Positions 11,676 to 23,300 of a DNA stretch of 64,000 nucleotides are shown one piece after another. Location of the stretch: the NCBI GenBank assembly GCA_958510825.1, contig OY294044.1, positions 74,880,895 through 74,944,894 on the forward strand. Reading direction: 5' to 3'. Each line of letters opens with the position of its first letter. Position 1 is the stretch's first letter. The DNA comes from Brachypterus glaber (Eukaryota > Arthropoda > Insecta > Coleoptera > Kateretidae). A model generated the notes under the pieces. That model searched no databases and was not told the DNA's origin. It saw only the letters and a program-made list of their open reading frames with translations. The translations under genes and the position numbers were made by a program.

Positions 11676-12711
11676 TTTTTTATTTGCACCCTGTACTATA
11701 AAATAAACCCAAAATTAAAACTCCCTGAATTTATTTTTAAAAGCCGCTTTTATTCACATAATGACCAACCATATTTACCGAGAATAAACCAGTCGTTTTT
11801 CTCTCCTAAAAATCATAGCATGATAGCGAAAAAAAATATATGATATAGCAAATAAAACTAACACGGCAGCTTCTCTATCTATATGTGAGTGGTTCAGCGA
11901 AAAGGTATATTAACAAAAAAAATCGATTTATTTATTTTTATTAATTAACGTAGAAATGTACAGCTGTCCTCAAGTATGCTTGGGTTAGAAAAAATTTTCA
12001 AAAAAAAAGGTTGGATAGTTGTAGTATATTATAGGTAATATATCCACCGACAGCCAAATCCAGAGAATCGCTTTTGGCGGAAAATGGTAACTCTTCTTTG
12101 AAGAGTGTCATCCAAGTATTTTTGACGTAGATTCAAATTATCTTTTTAAAATTAAGCTATAGTTTTTCATTACAGAGAAACGCACATAAAAAATGGTAAT
12201 TTTAAATTTTGGGTATTTTTAAGCATTTGTATTTATTTAATTTTAGCAAATATAAGACTTTTTACAAAGAAAATTGTTTGTTTTTAAGTAAATAAATACT
12301 CTAATAATAATTTAAAATAATATTTTACTAAATTGAAAAACCTTTAAGAAAAAAAACGCTATTTCTACACATTTGGGAACGTTCGGAACCCCCCCTAACA
12401 CACCCCTAACACACCCCCTATTAGGGGGGTAGCCAAAATATGAAATCTCTATAATCTATAATAACGCGAGAACCGGGGTATGAAGTGTATGAATTTTGGT
12501 ACAATTTGCGTTACGTAATACTTGAACGTTCCCTTTGTTGATTAATTTTCAATCTGTTCAGCAGTGTAGTTTTGAAAACCAGTGATTTTCAATAATTCAA
12601 GTTTTATATTTTAGATTCAGCTAACTCAATGTATTGTTTAGAGTATTCATTTAATTTTGATGAATAGACTCTAGTATAGTCTTACATTTGCTAAAATTAA
12701 AGAAATACAGT

Positions 12712-12953
12712 CATGAATTTGTGTAAAAATGTGTAAAAAGATTTAATTTTGTGTAAAAGAATGTACAATATGTAAAATATTACCAATATGGACTGTGTAA
12801 TTTTTAACGTATCTACCGGTCTATGGCAATATAGTAATATGTTGCCATAGACCGGTACGTTAAAAATTACACAGTCCATATTGGTAATATTTTCATACTG
12901 TACATTCCTTTATACGAAATTAAATCTTTTTACACATTTTAACACAAATTCAT
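12712..12953. repeat. 242-bp near-perfect palindrome
   Basis: CATGAATTTGTG at 12712 mirrors CACAAATTCATG at 12942. The inner 55 bp on each side (AATATTACCAATATGGACTG and onward, to CTACCGGTCTATGGCA) are almost perfect inverted copies, separated by only about 15 bp of AT. It would fold into one long hairpin: a hairpin MITE. Confidence 0.85.
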
Positions 12954-13111
12954 GAATTATGCATAGTCCAGTATAGTAAATTTACCTAGTGTACTATGTA
13001 AATTAATATATTTTACAATATTTTACATTCAGTTTTCACAGTTTGTAAGTCATAATTCGGACTCATGTGTTAGAAGTCCAGATTCTGACTTACGTCGAAA
13101 CTCCGACAAAT

Positions 13112-13977
13112 CTACCGAAATTTTTTAAAAAGCATTAATCGGTTTTATCATCGTTATTTATCATCGTAAATTTTACAACATCATATCATTTTGACAAGAG
13201 ATTTTAAAAGTTGGGTTAAGCTTTTGACAAAAACTGTCCAGCATAAAATACAATAAGTACTGGATTTTTTTTATTTTTTTGTATTGTACTATTTAAATTA
13301 TTCTTATAATCAGTACTCGGCGAATTTCCAGTACTTGCATAGGCGCCGCGTTGACTCTAGCGTTAACGCAAGGTTTTAAATATTTACATTTTTATTTCTT
13401 TTTATCTTGATTTTTTTAATGATTCCATTTAAACCAGTAAAGTGGGAAAAAAATCATCGATAAATAAAAATTAAAAACTTTCGTATTCCTAAAAGATAAA
13501 AATCGAATATCGTTTTTTTCTTTGAAAAACACCGATATATACATATCTATAGTTAATATATATATATAGTCAATAGTGTTGTGTATAACAAATTAGTCGT
13601 CAAATGTTTGGATTTAGTGACCTTTATAAAAATTTCCCTCATAATCCGGCAAATTTATTCAGTAAGCCTATGTTTCTGTGTTTATTTTAAAGGTTGATGA
13701 GTCATAACTGAGTTTACGCCGACTACTGCTTATAATGCTTTATAATTAGAAAAGTTATGTAAATTAGGTTGTTTTATTTTTCCGATAAATTTCATTCTAC
13801 TTATTTTAATTCTTAGAAAAAAAATCAAAGTGGATAATGTGTTTTTGCTTTGATATGTTTTGCATTTGACAAATAAATAACCTTACTTTATAAATTAATT
13901 CTTACCCGTCAAACTAAATCAAACTATGTTGTAAAATTTACGATTTCAATACCCACCTTTTTAAAAAATTTCGGCAG
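13112..13977. mobile_element. palindromic-ended DNA element, copy A (interrupted by hAT MITE)
   Basis: The termini CTACCGAAATTTTTTAAAAA and TTTTTAAAAAATTTCGGCAG are mirror images. The flanks AAAT (13108-13111 and 13978-13981) look like a 4-bp target duplication. The interior matches the copy at 48661-49127 on the other strand over its whole length except for the 418-bp insert at 13311-13728. Confidence 0.8.
13311..13728. mobile_element. hAT-type MITE with CTTATAAT target duplication
   Basis: The ends CAGTACTCGGCG and CGCCGACTACTG are inverted copies with one mismatch in 12. An 8-bp direct repeat CTTATAAT lies on both sides (13303-13310, 13729-13736), and an uninterrupted single ATTATAAG occupies the same place in the related element at 48931-48938. 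That proves insertion. TIRs starting CAG and an 8-bp TSD fit hAT. A truncated copy lies at 51204-51480. Confidence 0.9.
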
Positions 13978-14541
13978 AAATGTTTTATTTAAAAATAATA
14001 TCCACCATGGCGCTTCCACGGCTCTGTAGAATTCAATCGCATACTAACTTAAAATTTTAAAATAGTTAGATTGTATGAATGGATGTTTTAAAAATCTTTT
14101 TTTATATTATACTTATTATTATACTTGTTTTGTTTTGTTTCGTTTTTTATTATTTTTTTTCGTACTAATTTAATAGGTATAATGATAAAAAATTTTCCTT
14201 TATAAAACATTCTTTTGCTGGCAGCAATATATTTGATTAAAATTAAGCTAATGTATATTTTTTAATTAATTAAAATACTTTACCTTTTACTTTTACTAAA
14301 TTTTTAATTAAATTTGAATTACGAGTTGCTACTGGCGATTTATTTTTGGTTTTTACAACTCAGAAACGTATAGTTTAAGTGGAAAAATGCCAACAACTGC
14401 GTACACCTTTATAAGTCGAAAATAACTAAATAGTGTAATTTGATAGAAATCTTTAAAATGGGTTAACGTGTCTTAAAATATTTTGAATTGTTAACTAAAA
14501 ATCACTGCCACAAAAAAAAAAAGAAAAATATTTATTTTTGA

Positions 14542-15558
14542 GATATCGTCCACTAAAGGCTCTAGTTGTCTAACTCCAAATTTTTCAAAAATGAGATTTT
14601 TATCAAATTTGCTTCATTATCTGATTACCAACATACTTCAAAAAAAAAGTTGCATTAAACCAATATCAGCCTCAAAAAATGCAAAAATGTAAATATTTTA
14701 AGTCGCTAAGTGTCTAACTCCATCATATGATTGTGAGAAATCAATTAAATGAGAACTGTCACTAATGTCAAACTATTTCTCGACAACAGGGGATCCCGTT
14801 TATACCCTATGTTTAAGTTTCTATTTCAGAAAAAAAACTAAAATAATTATAACTTAAATCTTTTTTATAATAATAAATACTTAACTAAATCCAAAAAACA
14901 TAAAAAAAATATGCAGCAAACTGTTAAAGATTCGTTACATTTATGATACATACATAATTATGTATAATAATATATATTAGAATTTAGTTAGATAATATTT
15001 GATTGTTTAATAATATTAGATTTTAATAATATTGACCACAAAAATGTAAATAAGGTATTTAAGTTTTGAATGTTGCTTAATAATTATTATATTTTTATTA
15101 TAACATAACGTTACAAAATAAAATATATTTTTTTCTCATGGGATTTAATTATTTTTATGAAGGTTTTATAATGTATAAATTTTATAATATTAATATTATC
15201 TAGGTATATATATTATGCCTACCTAGTAGTAATATTATATATTAAATATAAAAATATAAATTTTTTGTAATAATATTACGCGATATAATACGATAGGTAT
15301 CCTCTTTTATCTTCCCTTGGAGTTAGACCATTAGTAAATTTAGATTCTGTGGTTAAAATTTAATTTTCCAATAATTTATATAAAATAGATAACAATGAAA
15401 AGTTTTAAATACATTAACACATTTCAAACATTTTTACCTGTGAACAAGCTAGTTTTAAAGTTCTAAATTGCTATAATTAAGTTTTAAATCGTTTTTTACG
15501 TCTCCTGAAAAATATGACGTTTTGGAGTTAGACCGTTAGAGCCTTTAGATGACGATAT
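14542..15558. mobile_element. ~1-kb inverted-repeat element
   Basis: ATATCGTCCACTAAAGGCTC with TAGTTGTCTAACTCC at the left is mirrored by GGAGTTAGACCGTTAGAGCC and TTTAGATGACGATAT at the right. The subterminal word GTCTAACTCC recurs inside on both arms (about 14710 and 15315). The interior is very AT-rich with no frame. Confidence 0.7.
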
Positions 15559-16291
15559 GTAAAGAATTTGCATATAAAAACTTTTTTAGACGGGTCGTTT
15601 TTATTGAAATGAGTGACGTAATAACCTTTTTCCGTCAATGGGTCGACATCTATAACAGTTTAAATAGGACTTTAAATCCATTATTTAAAAGATATTTTGA
15701 TTCTGAGTTTAAAAGTATTTTTTATTCGATCGATTCTAAAAGTTCATGTTTTACGGGCGAAAAGTTGAACTTTGAAAGGCCAAAAAGTTTTTTTTTCGCC
15801 CGCTAACTAAAACTTGTTATTTTTAAGCTTTTTAAAAGAAGATGCTTTACCTTTACTGTAATATTTATAAAGAAATATGACCTTTAGGTCTCCAACTGTT
15901 CTTTTTGACCAGATACAGTTATTATAACCATTTTATACAAAATAAAAATTTCTTCTGTAACATAACCTCAAAATATATGTTAACTGATTAGTCTGTATTC
16001 ATCAATTTTAATATTTATAATATTCATAGAACGGTTCAGAAGTATTACTGTTTTCATAACAGACATATTTTAACAGAAATTAATCACCAAGCTATATTTT
16101 TTTAATTTTAAAATAAAACCGCACGCAAAAGAAACGATTCAATTGTTTTTTTAGCGATTTGATTGGATATCAATTTGTCATGGATAACTAGAAAAGTAAT
16201 AAGACAGTAAAATGAAATACTTTTCACAATTTAAAATTAAGTATATTTTAATAATTTATTATAATTAGTAACAATCGAATAAAAAATATTG

Positions 16292-16412
16292 TATAATACA
16301 CGGGCAAAAAGTTAAATTTCGATTTCGTAGGTTTATTACCCCATCGGCCGGCCCTCGGCTTCTAAAAACCTAGTCAATCGAAAAACTTAACTTTTCGCGC
16401 TTGTATTATAAA
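16292..16412. repeat. hairpin MITE
   Basis: TATAATACACGGGCAAAAAG and its partner CTTTTCGCGCTTGTATTATA (imperfect) flank a GC-rich centre CCCATCGGCCGGCCCTCGG. The related word ACGGGCGAAAAGTTGAACTT occurs near 15753. Confidence 0.6.
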
Positions 16413-16499
16413 TAACTATTGTTTTTGATAATTGGATCAGCATTTCTCGAGTCATCAGGCTACATTGAAAACTGTGGAAAAAAGCTTGTATACATAGGT

Positions 16500-17085
16500 T
16501 CGAAAATCAGTTTTAGGAGTACTACGGTCTCTTAAAGAGTAACCCTTTTTAAGGGACCGTAGCTCCCTTAAAAGCGATTTGTGGATATTTGTGTATAGGA
16601 AGTTTTTTTCGTAGTTTTTAATGTAGAATCTTTCTGTACTATTGAATTTTTTAAATTTTAATTACATTTTTTAGTTCCTTTTTTTGACGCTCAGAACGTT
16701 AAATTGCCTCTTTAATTGCAATTTTCTCGAAAACGGTTGACCCCACGGTGCCTTTTTTATATATTTTTAAAGAGATTAATATTTTATTGATAAAATGTGA
16801 AAAAATAAAAAAGTTTGGGGCAAAAAAGTGATATGGTTAAAAATGCCAAACAAAAATTACATGGAATGATAGCCTTTATTAATGCTAAGGCATGTGCAAA
16901 AATTTGTTACTTATAGGGTTCCAGAAATATTAAATAAAAACTACTTTTTAGATGTACCCTTAGGAGGGTCGTAGCTCCCTTATGGCTCATTTCCGGACCA
17001 ACCTTTATAGGAACTTTTTTTAACGTAGAATGGCCTCCTTAATTTCTCGAACTTATTTCTAAATAACCCTGTATACTCTAAAGAA
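16500..17085. repeat. decayed MITE remnant upstream of thin
   Basis: The words GGACCGTAGCTCCCTTA (16555) and GGGTCGTAGCTCCCTTATGG (16966), followed by CCGGACCAACCTTTATAGGA and a final CCCTGTATAC, match the ends of the mariner-type MITEs at 39329, 44884 and 46833. It is an old copy of that superfamily of repeats. Confidence 0.55.
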
Positions 17086-17210
17086 TGTATTAAATACAAA
17101 AGAGTATTTTTCACTATAATTTTGTTTTAATTTCATTTCCTAAACATTTTCTTTATTATTTGGCCTGTAGCGTTTATTTAGTATTATTTTAACATTTTTT
17201 TTCTTTTCAG

Positions 17211-17353
17211 ACTGTAAAATGGAACAATTCGAGCAATTATTAACATGTGCTATATGCCTTGATAGATATAGGAACCCAAAATTATTACCATGCCAGCACA
17301 GTTTTTGTATGGAACCATGTTTAGAAGGTTTAGTTAATTACGTTAGCAGACAG
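17211..17353 (+). CDS. tn: thin first coding exon: 5'UTR tail plus N-terminal half of RING
   Basis: Pyrimidine-rich acceptor ending TTTTCAG at 17210, 8 nt of UTR, ATG at 17219, then 45 codons to CAG|GTAAGAG at 17353 (phase 0). It encodes [17 protein letters not shown] and the Cys/His ligands of the first part of a C3HC4 RING, including the [11 protein letters not shown] core. Confidence 0.92.
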
Positions 17354-20300
17354 GTAAGAGATTTTTCTTTCCTAGCATACTTGTTTTCATGGTAAAAGTA
17401 CTATAGTATCCATGATAACTAGTTACTGGTACTGTACTGTTAACATAGAAAGAACTATGAAACTTACCAGTATCTGGCAAAACTCTTGTTTGGAATTTTC
17501 TTAAAAACAAAACAAGTAAACTTAAATGTACTTAAACAGATATATAGACAACTAGGCTACTATAGTAGCCTAGTTGCTGGCTAACAGCCTCCTCACCTTT
17601 ACTACTACTACTACTATTACTATTATTACTACTACTACTACTACACGTATTTAAAAATATAATTTTCTTCCTAAATATTCAAATGTTTATCTTGTTTCAG
17701 GTTAAATGTCCAGAATGTCGTGCAGAACACAGAATACCCTACCAAGGCGTTCAAGGCTTTCCCACCAACGTAACCCTTCAAAGATTCTTGGAACTCCACA
17801 TAGAAATTACTGGAGAACTGCCAGACCCTACCAGCGGTCAAATAATGGAACGTTGTAATGTCTGTTCAGAAAAAGCTTACTGTAGTTTTTGTTCACATTG
17901 TGATAAGAAAATCTGTGAAGAATGTAAAGGGGCTCACATGGAAATATTACGTAGAGAAATAACTAGAATAAATAACCAAGTCCGTAGAGGAATACATAGA
18001 CTACAAGATGCACTATCCGTAGTCGAAAAAAATGCGCAAAATATCCAAACAAACTGTCTTTCTGTTGGTGAAGAAGTCGAAGAAATATACAGAAGATTGA
18101 ACAAAGCCTTAAAAGATAGAACTGAATACTTAAGGGGTGAGTTAGACCGGTACCTAGTCTCAGAACTTCGCACCATAACCACGTTGAAAGATAACCTAGA
18201 GCAAGAAATATCGAATATTCTAAGCAACTGCGATTTAGCCGATAAACATATGAATGAAAGCAACGACATGTGGGACGATACAGAATTAATGGACACAAAA
18301 GAAATTTTCCTTAAAACAGTGGAGTTCATCAGAAACTTTGAGTATGAAAACTCAGATTTCAGTCGAAAAGTACGACTAGTACTTGCCCACGATCCAAATC
18401 AACTAGTACTACACGTAGCTGGCTTCGGAGACCTTAATATCGCCAACAGTCACTTTTCGCAAGGTCTCCAAGCACCTGGTGGACCAGGTTTGATGAGATC
18501 AAAAAGTGATCATAGATTAGCAGCCCAATTCAAGCACAATCAAGAAGGTGGATACGACAGAGGTTACGGTGATCAAGACGGTGATCAACTCCTAGGAGGT
18601 AGAAAATTTGGTGAACGCAAGAAGGATCCTCCTGCTGATAAATATGGTGCTGACAGGTACGGCAGGGGTGGCGGTGACTACGGAGATGATTTCGATCCGG
18701 ATACAAGACCTGCCAGATCGCGTTACAGTAGATTCAGACGTCGCCCAGCTGGTGATAACGACTCTGAGGACGATACGACCACTAGATCAGTTAAGTTTGA
18801 CCACCATAATAAGAAAGAAAAGGAACGTCCTATTGATACAGAAGACGTAGCTAGAGGACCTTTGAGTGGAATTACTCGCTTGGCAGATTGTCCTAGGGTA
18901 ATGCAGAAGTTACAGGATAACGAGAGTGGAAAGAAGAAGGAAAAGGAAGCTCCCCCACAGCCTGTAGCACCCAAACAACCCGTAGCCCCCAAAAGACCTC
19001 CACCACCCACAAACAGACAAGTAAGTGAGGAGGATGAGATCTCTAAAATAAAGAAACAAAATAAAGGTGCGACTTCCTCTACAACTGAAACCGAAACGAG
19101 GCCCACTGAACGCACTCTTGCAAACGAAGACAGACACACTACCACCCCAAGGAAAACACCTGCTCCTGAGGTGAGTTTAGATGAGCCGTAACCTCATACA
19201 CTGTACCTGATTAAACCAATTTAGTATAATTTAGAATAATTTATGTTGTTTGCTTGCCATCCATTGTGATACCCACAAAAATTAACTTAAAATAAAAAAA
19301 TAAGACTCGATTACACATTGGCATGTTTCTACCTTCTATCTCTACCATACCTTCTAAATGTTACCATTGTGTTGTTTTGTGTGAAGCATGAAGATATGTG
19401 TGCAAGATTCCTCTAAATCCTAACCGAATGTTTTCTTCAGGCCGCCTCCAGTGCAGAGGAGACCGATGAATCTATCACCTCTCTCCAACAAACTCAGAGA
19501 AAAACTGCAGCTAGTAAAGCAGCAGCTCCTACCAGGAGACCTTCTCAAGATGCAGGACACAAGAAATCTACTAGAGATGCCAGTTCTGATTCCAGCACGT
19601 CATCGGAATCTTCTCATTCCTCAGGAATTAGAAGCACCGGAGCTCCATTTACCACGGAAGAGGTAAAACAAAAGTATCTTTCGCGTGGAAGCATAGATAA
19701 TTCTGCTGCTGATACTCGTACTAGAAAATCTTCAACTGGATCTGGTAAAGAAGCACAAAAGCCTTTTCAGAGTAGATTCCTACCTAATAAAACAACAACT
19801 CCTACTCCCCCTCCTCCTAGTAAGGAAGAAGAAGAAACAGAGTCAACATCAGAGGAAGAAACTTCTGAGGAAGAATCCGAAGAAGAAACAACAGCAAAAG
19901 ATATGAATCGATCAGACATTGGTCCCCTCTTAGCCAGAAGTGCACATGCAAGAGACAACAGTACAGAACACACTCGTAGTAGTGCCGACCACAATCGCAA
20001 AGCTACTCGTGATGAAACTCCAACTTACGGAAGATCGAAATATACTTCACCTAAAGAAGAAACGAATAAATATAGCCGTACTAAACCCACCCCTTCTGAA
20101 GAAGAACCAAGTTCAAGATACGGGTACACTAGTAGATTTTTAAACAAGAGCAAGAGCTCTGCAGCTATACCACCTGATGATGATGATTCGGTCCATTCTA
20201 GATATGGGAATGATGATGATAAGTATCCTACAAGTAGATCTAGATACATGGCAATGAAAGAGCGTAGACAACGTTTAGCTAGAAGCAGAAGTAGTCAACA

Positions 20301-23300
20301 ATTTGGTGATGAGGAGGAAAACGACGAGCCTATGTCTCCGACAACATCTAACCCGTCTGCATACCTAGCAAGTAGAGGCTACGGTTCGGCGACATCAGCA
20401 AGTAATGATCTCGCTCGCAGCCGTTCTTCGCATGCTTTGAAGGCTAAAGATGCCAAGGACAGTTCACCAGACAGATCGTCCGCGACAGAAAAAGACGGCG
20501 CAGCACTAAGTTCATGGGCTAGATATCTTAAAAATAAATACGGGAATAGAAGCGGAGGAAAGGAAAAAGATACTGGATCGTCTTCATTGACGCCTTCTTC
20601 TAGTAGTTCCGCAACCGCGCGAAGATTATCACTGGGCCTTCCACTGAGATCGTCGACTGAGTTAGCCAGCTCTGACGACGATTCAAAAAACATGCAAGGC
20701 TCCCCCACTACCCCTACAGCAACTACGGCAACAGTAGCCGGTTAGTATAACAATTATTTTAATATATTAAATAACAATTTTTATAAAAAATATTTTAGTG
20801 CAACGAAAAAACATTCTACTTTTATTATTATTTTTAGTTTTCCTCGTATATTTTATTTTTGTGTTTGTATTTTGTATTTTTTTTTTGTTGACTACAAGTA
20901 TTTTTTTACTCTTTTTACTTTTTAAAATTAATTTATGGTTCCAGTAAAACGCGACATATTGTTTCTAAACGAAACAAAAATGTATTTCAATACTTTTAAT
21001 TTTAGAATTCTAAAATATAAAAGTAAAAAACAGCACTTTTACTGGTTCAACTTAATGTTACAAATAATTAAGTTGGCATTCCTCAAGTGCAAAATTATAA
21101 TTAAACATTTGTCCATACATTTTACAAATTCTTGTAATTTGTTTATGAATGTTTAGTACAATATATTAAAATTAATAACACCTACACTTTAAAACTACGA
21201 AGCTAGCATAAAAAATATGTTTTTTAATTTTTTTCACTAATAAACAATAAAAACAATTTTAATTTTAAAAGTCTTAGAAAGAACCCGCACGTGTGTGATA
21301 TAAAAGTGTTTTCATATTTTTTTGCAACAAATTTAAAAATTTATCTCTATGAATGACCGAACACTAGTTTCCGAGTTACAAGCCCTTACGTTTATTATTA
21401 GCCAAAGTTTAAAATTATCTAAATTGGCAGTTTTAATATTGCAATAAAAAAATATTTTTTTATATAAAATAATTTTTGTTTTAAATAAACCTTTATTGAG
21501 GTCTAAATTAAAAATTAAAAATAACGGACCTATAATAGGCTAATTTATTAAGTTAATATTTACGATAGTTTCGATTTGGTATGCTCGGACCTTCCCAGGT
21601 AATACGCTATAAAGTATCTCCTACCGGTTATTCGCAGCAAAATTACAACCATATCGCTGCGATTTTGCTGCGAAAGGGCGGTAAAAGATACTTGATAGCT
21701 ACTGTGTTACTTGGGTCATCAGCGTCATTCATTGACAATTTAATTGACTTCTTTTTAATTTTTTAGGTATCGCAGTGGCAGCGGCAGGTACGTCCCCTAA
21801 GAGTCAGTACTTGCAAAAAGGCCACCAGCTGTTCGAAGTAGGTAGTCGGGGGAGCGAAGCCGGATGTTTTACGTGGCCCCGTGGCGTAGCCGTGGGCCCA
21901 GACAATTCTATCGTCGTGGCGGACTCCTCGAATCATCGCGTCCAGGTAGATATGTCCCCGCTATGGCGCGCCATCTAGCGCAAATAGACTTTTCATGAAA
22001 AGTAAAAATCTAGACACATAACAAAATACAAACATTTATCGTGGTTTTTCTTATGCTTAATACAACTTGAGATTCATTTTTAAAAAGCGCTTCAGTTATA
22101 CTTGTATAAAGTTTTCAGTTATAAAATTTTATGTAGTAAGATCTCCAGTAACACATACCGTTCCAGTTGCATTCCAGGAATATTACAGCAACGGGATTGA
22201 AGCTAGAATTTTAACTATTTAGGATATCCCTCTGGATAACCGTGGCCTGCAAGATTTTGGTAGAACCTATTTTCATTTGGAATTTTAAGATCACGTATTT
22301 GGCGGAGTAGAGATGTTACGGAGTAGAGTTGTTGTGGAGTAGGGATGTTATGGAGTAGGGATGTTAGGGAGTAGAGAAATTTAGAGTAGAGATGTTAGTC
22401 TGCCACGTATCTCCAATCATTTTAGATCTAAACTCTATAGAGTTTATAGATCAGTAGATCTATAGATCTATAGAGTTTTATAAGGGAATTAAATTTTATG
22501 AAATTTTTAATTTAACTAACTTTATCCGATTGTATTTAGTGCCGAGGGCAATTTTTCATAAATCTAAAGACCACACATTTTTCAAGCATCTCAGGATTCT
22601 AAAGCAGAAGTATTTGAAGCTTGAGAACTAATTTAGTTCAACTAAAACTAACAAAATTACTCGATAATACAATTGTATTATCGAGTAGAATTAATACCTA
22701 TGAAAAATATATAAGACATGATAGATTTAACAAATTAGTTGCGAGTTTTATTTTTTTTTTTTTGAAAAAGTCTATTCGAACATTTTGCTTTTCCCAAGAA
22801 AATTCTTACGTTAGAAAAAAAAATCGAAAAATTTTTATTGCTTTTTCTACGTTTCTGGACGTTTTTCTTCGGGCTAAAGACTTCAAATTCTAGGCTGGGA
22901 TTGTTTTTGTTAAAAATCGGATTGGGGTAACGGGTAAAATGGGGTAAAAACTATTTTTTTCAAAAACATTTTTTTTTATTCAAATTATTTTTCGTTTTAC
23001 AACTTTTTATGGAAAAAAAATATTTGAAAAAATTAATTTCTTTTGATTTTTTTTTTCGCTTTTTTTTATTTTACTGAACCTATGTTTGGACTTTTTATAA
23101 TAATCTTCTTCTTCTAGATTATTTTATTTTTTTCCTAGAAAACGTTTATCTTTAAATGTAAATCTAGAACAATCATAAATGAATTATTCTAAAAGCAACA
23201 ATGACCGCGTACTCTTAACATGCACTAATATGTAGGTAATTAATAAACTGAATTCATTTTGACAGTGACTTAGCATGACAAATATTCTTTTGAGTTAAGA

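Noticed and set aside
17934..19145. Minus-strand open frames of 75-140 codons
   Set aside because: Shadows of the thin exon, which has clear RING, B-box and coiled-coil homology on the plus strand.
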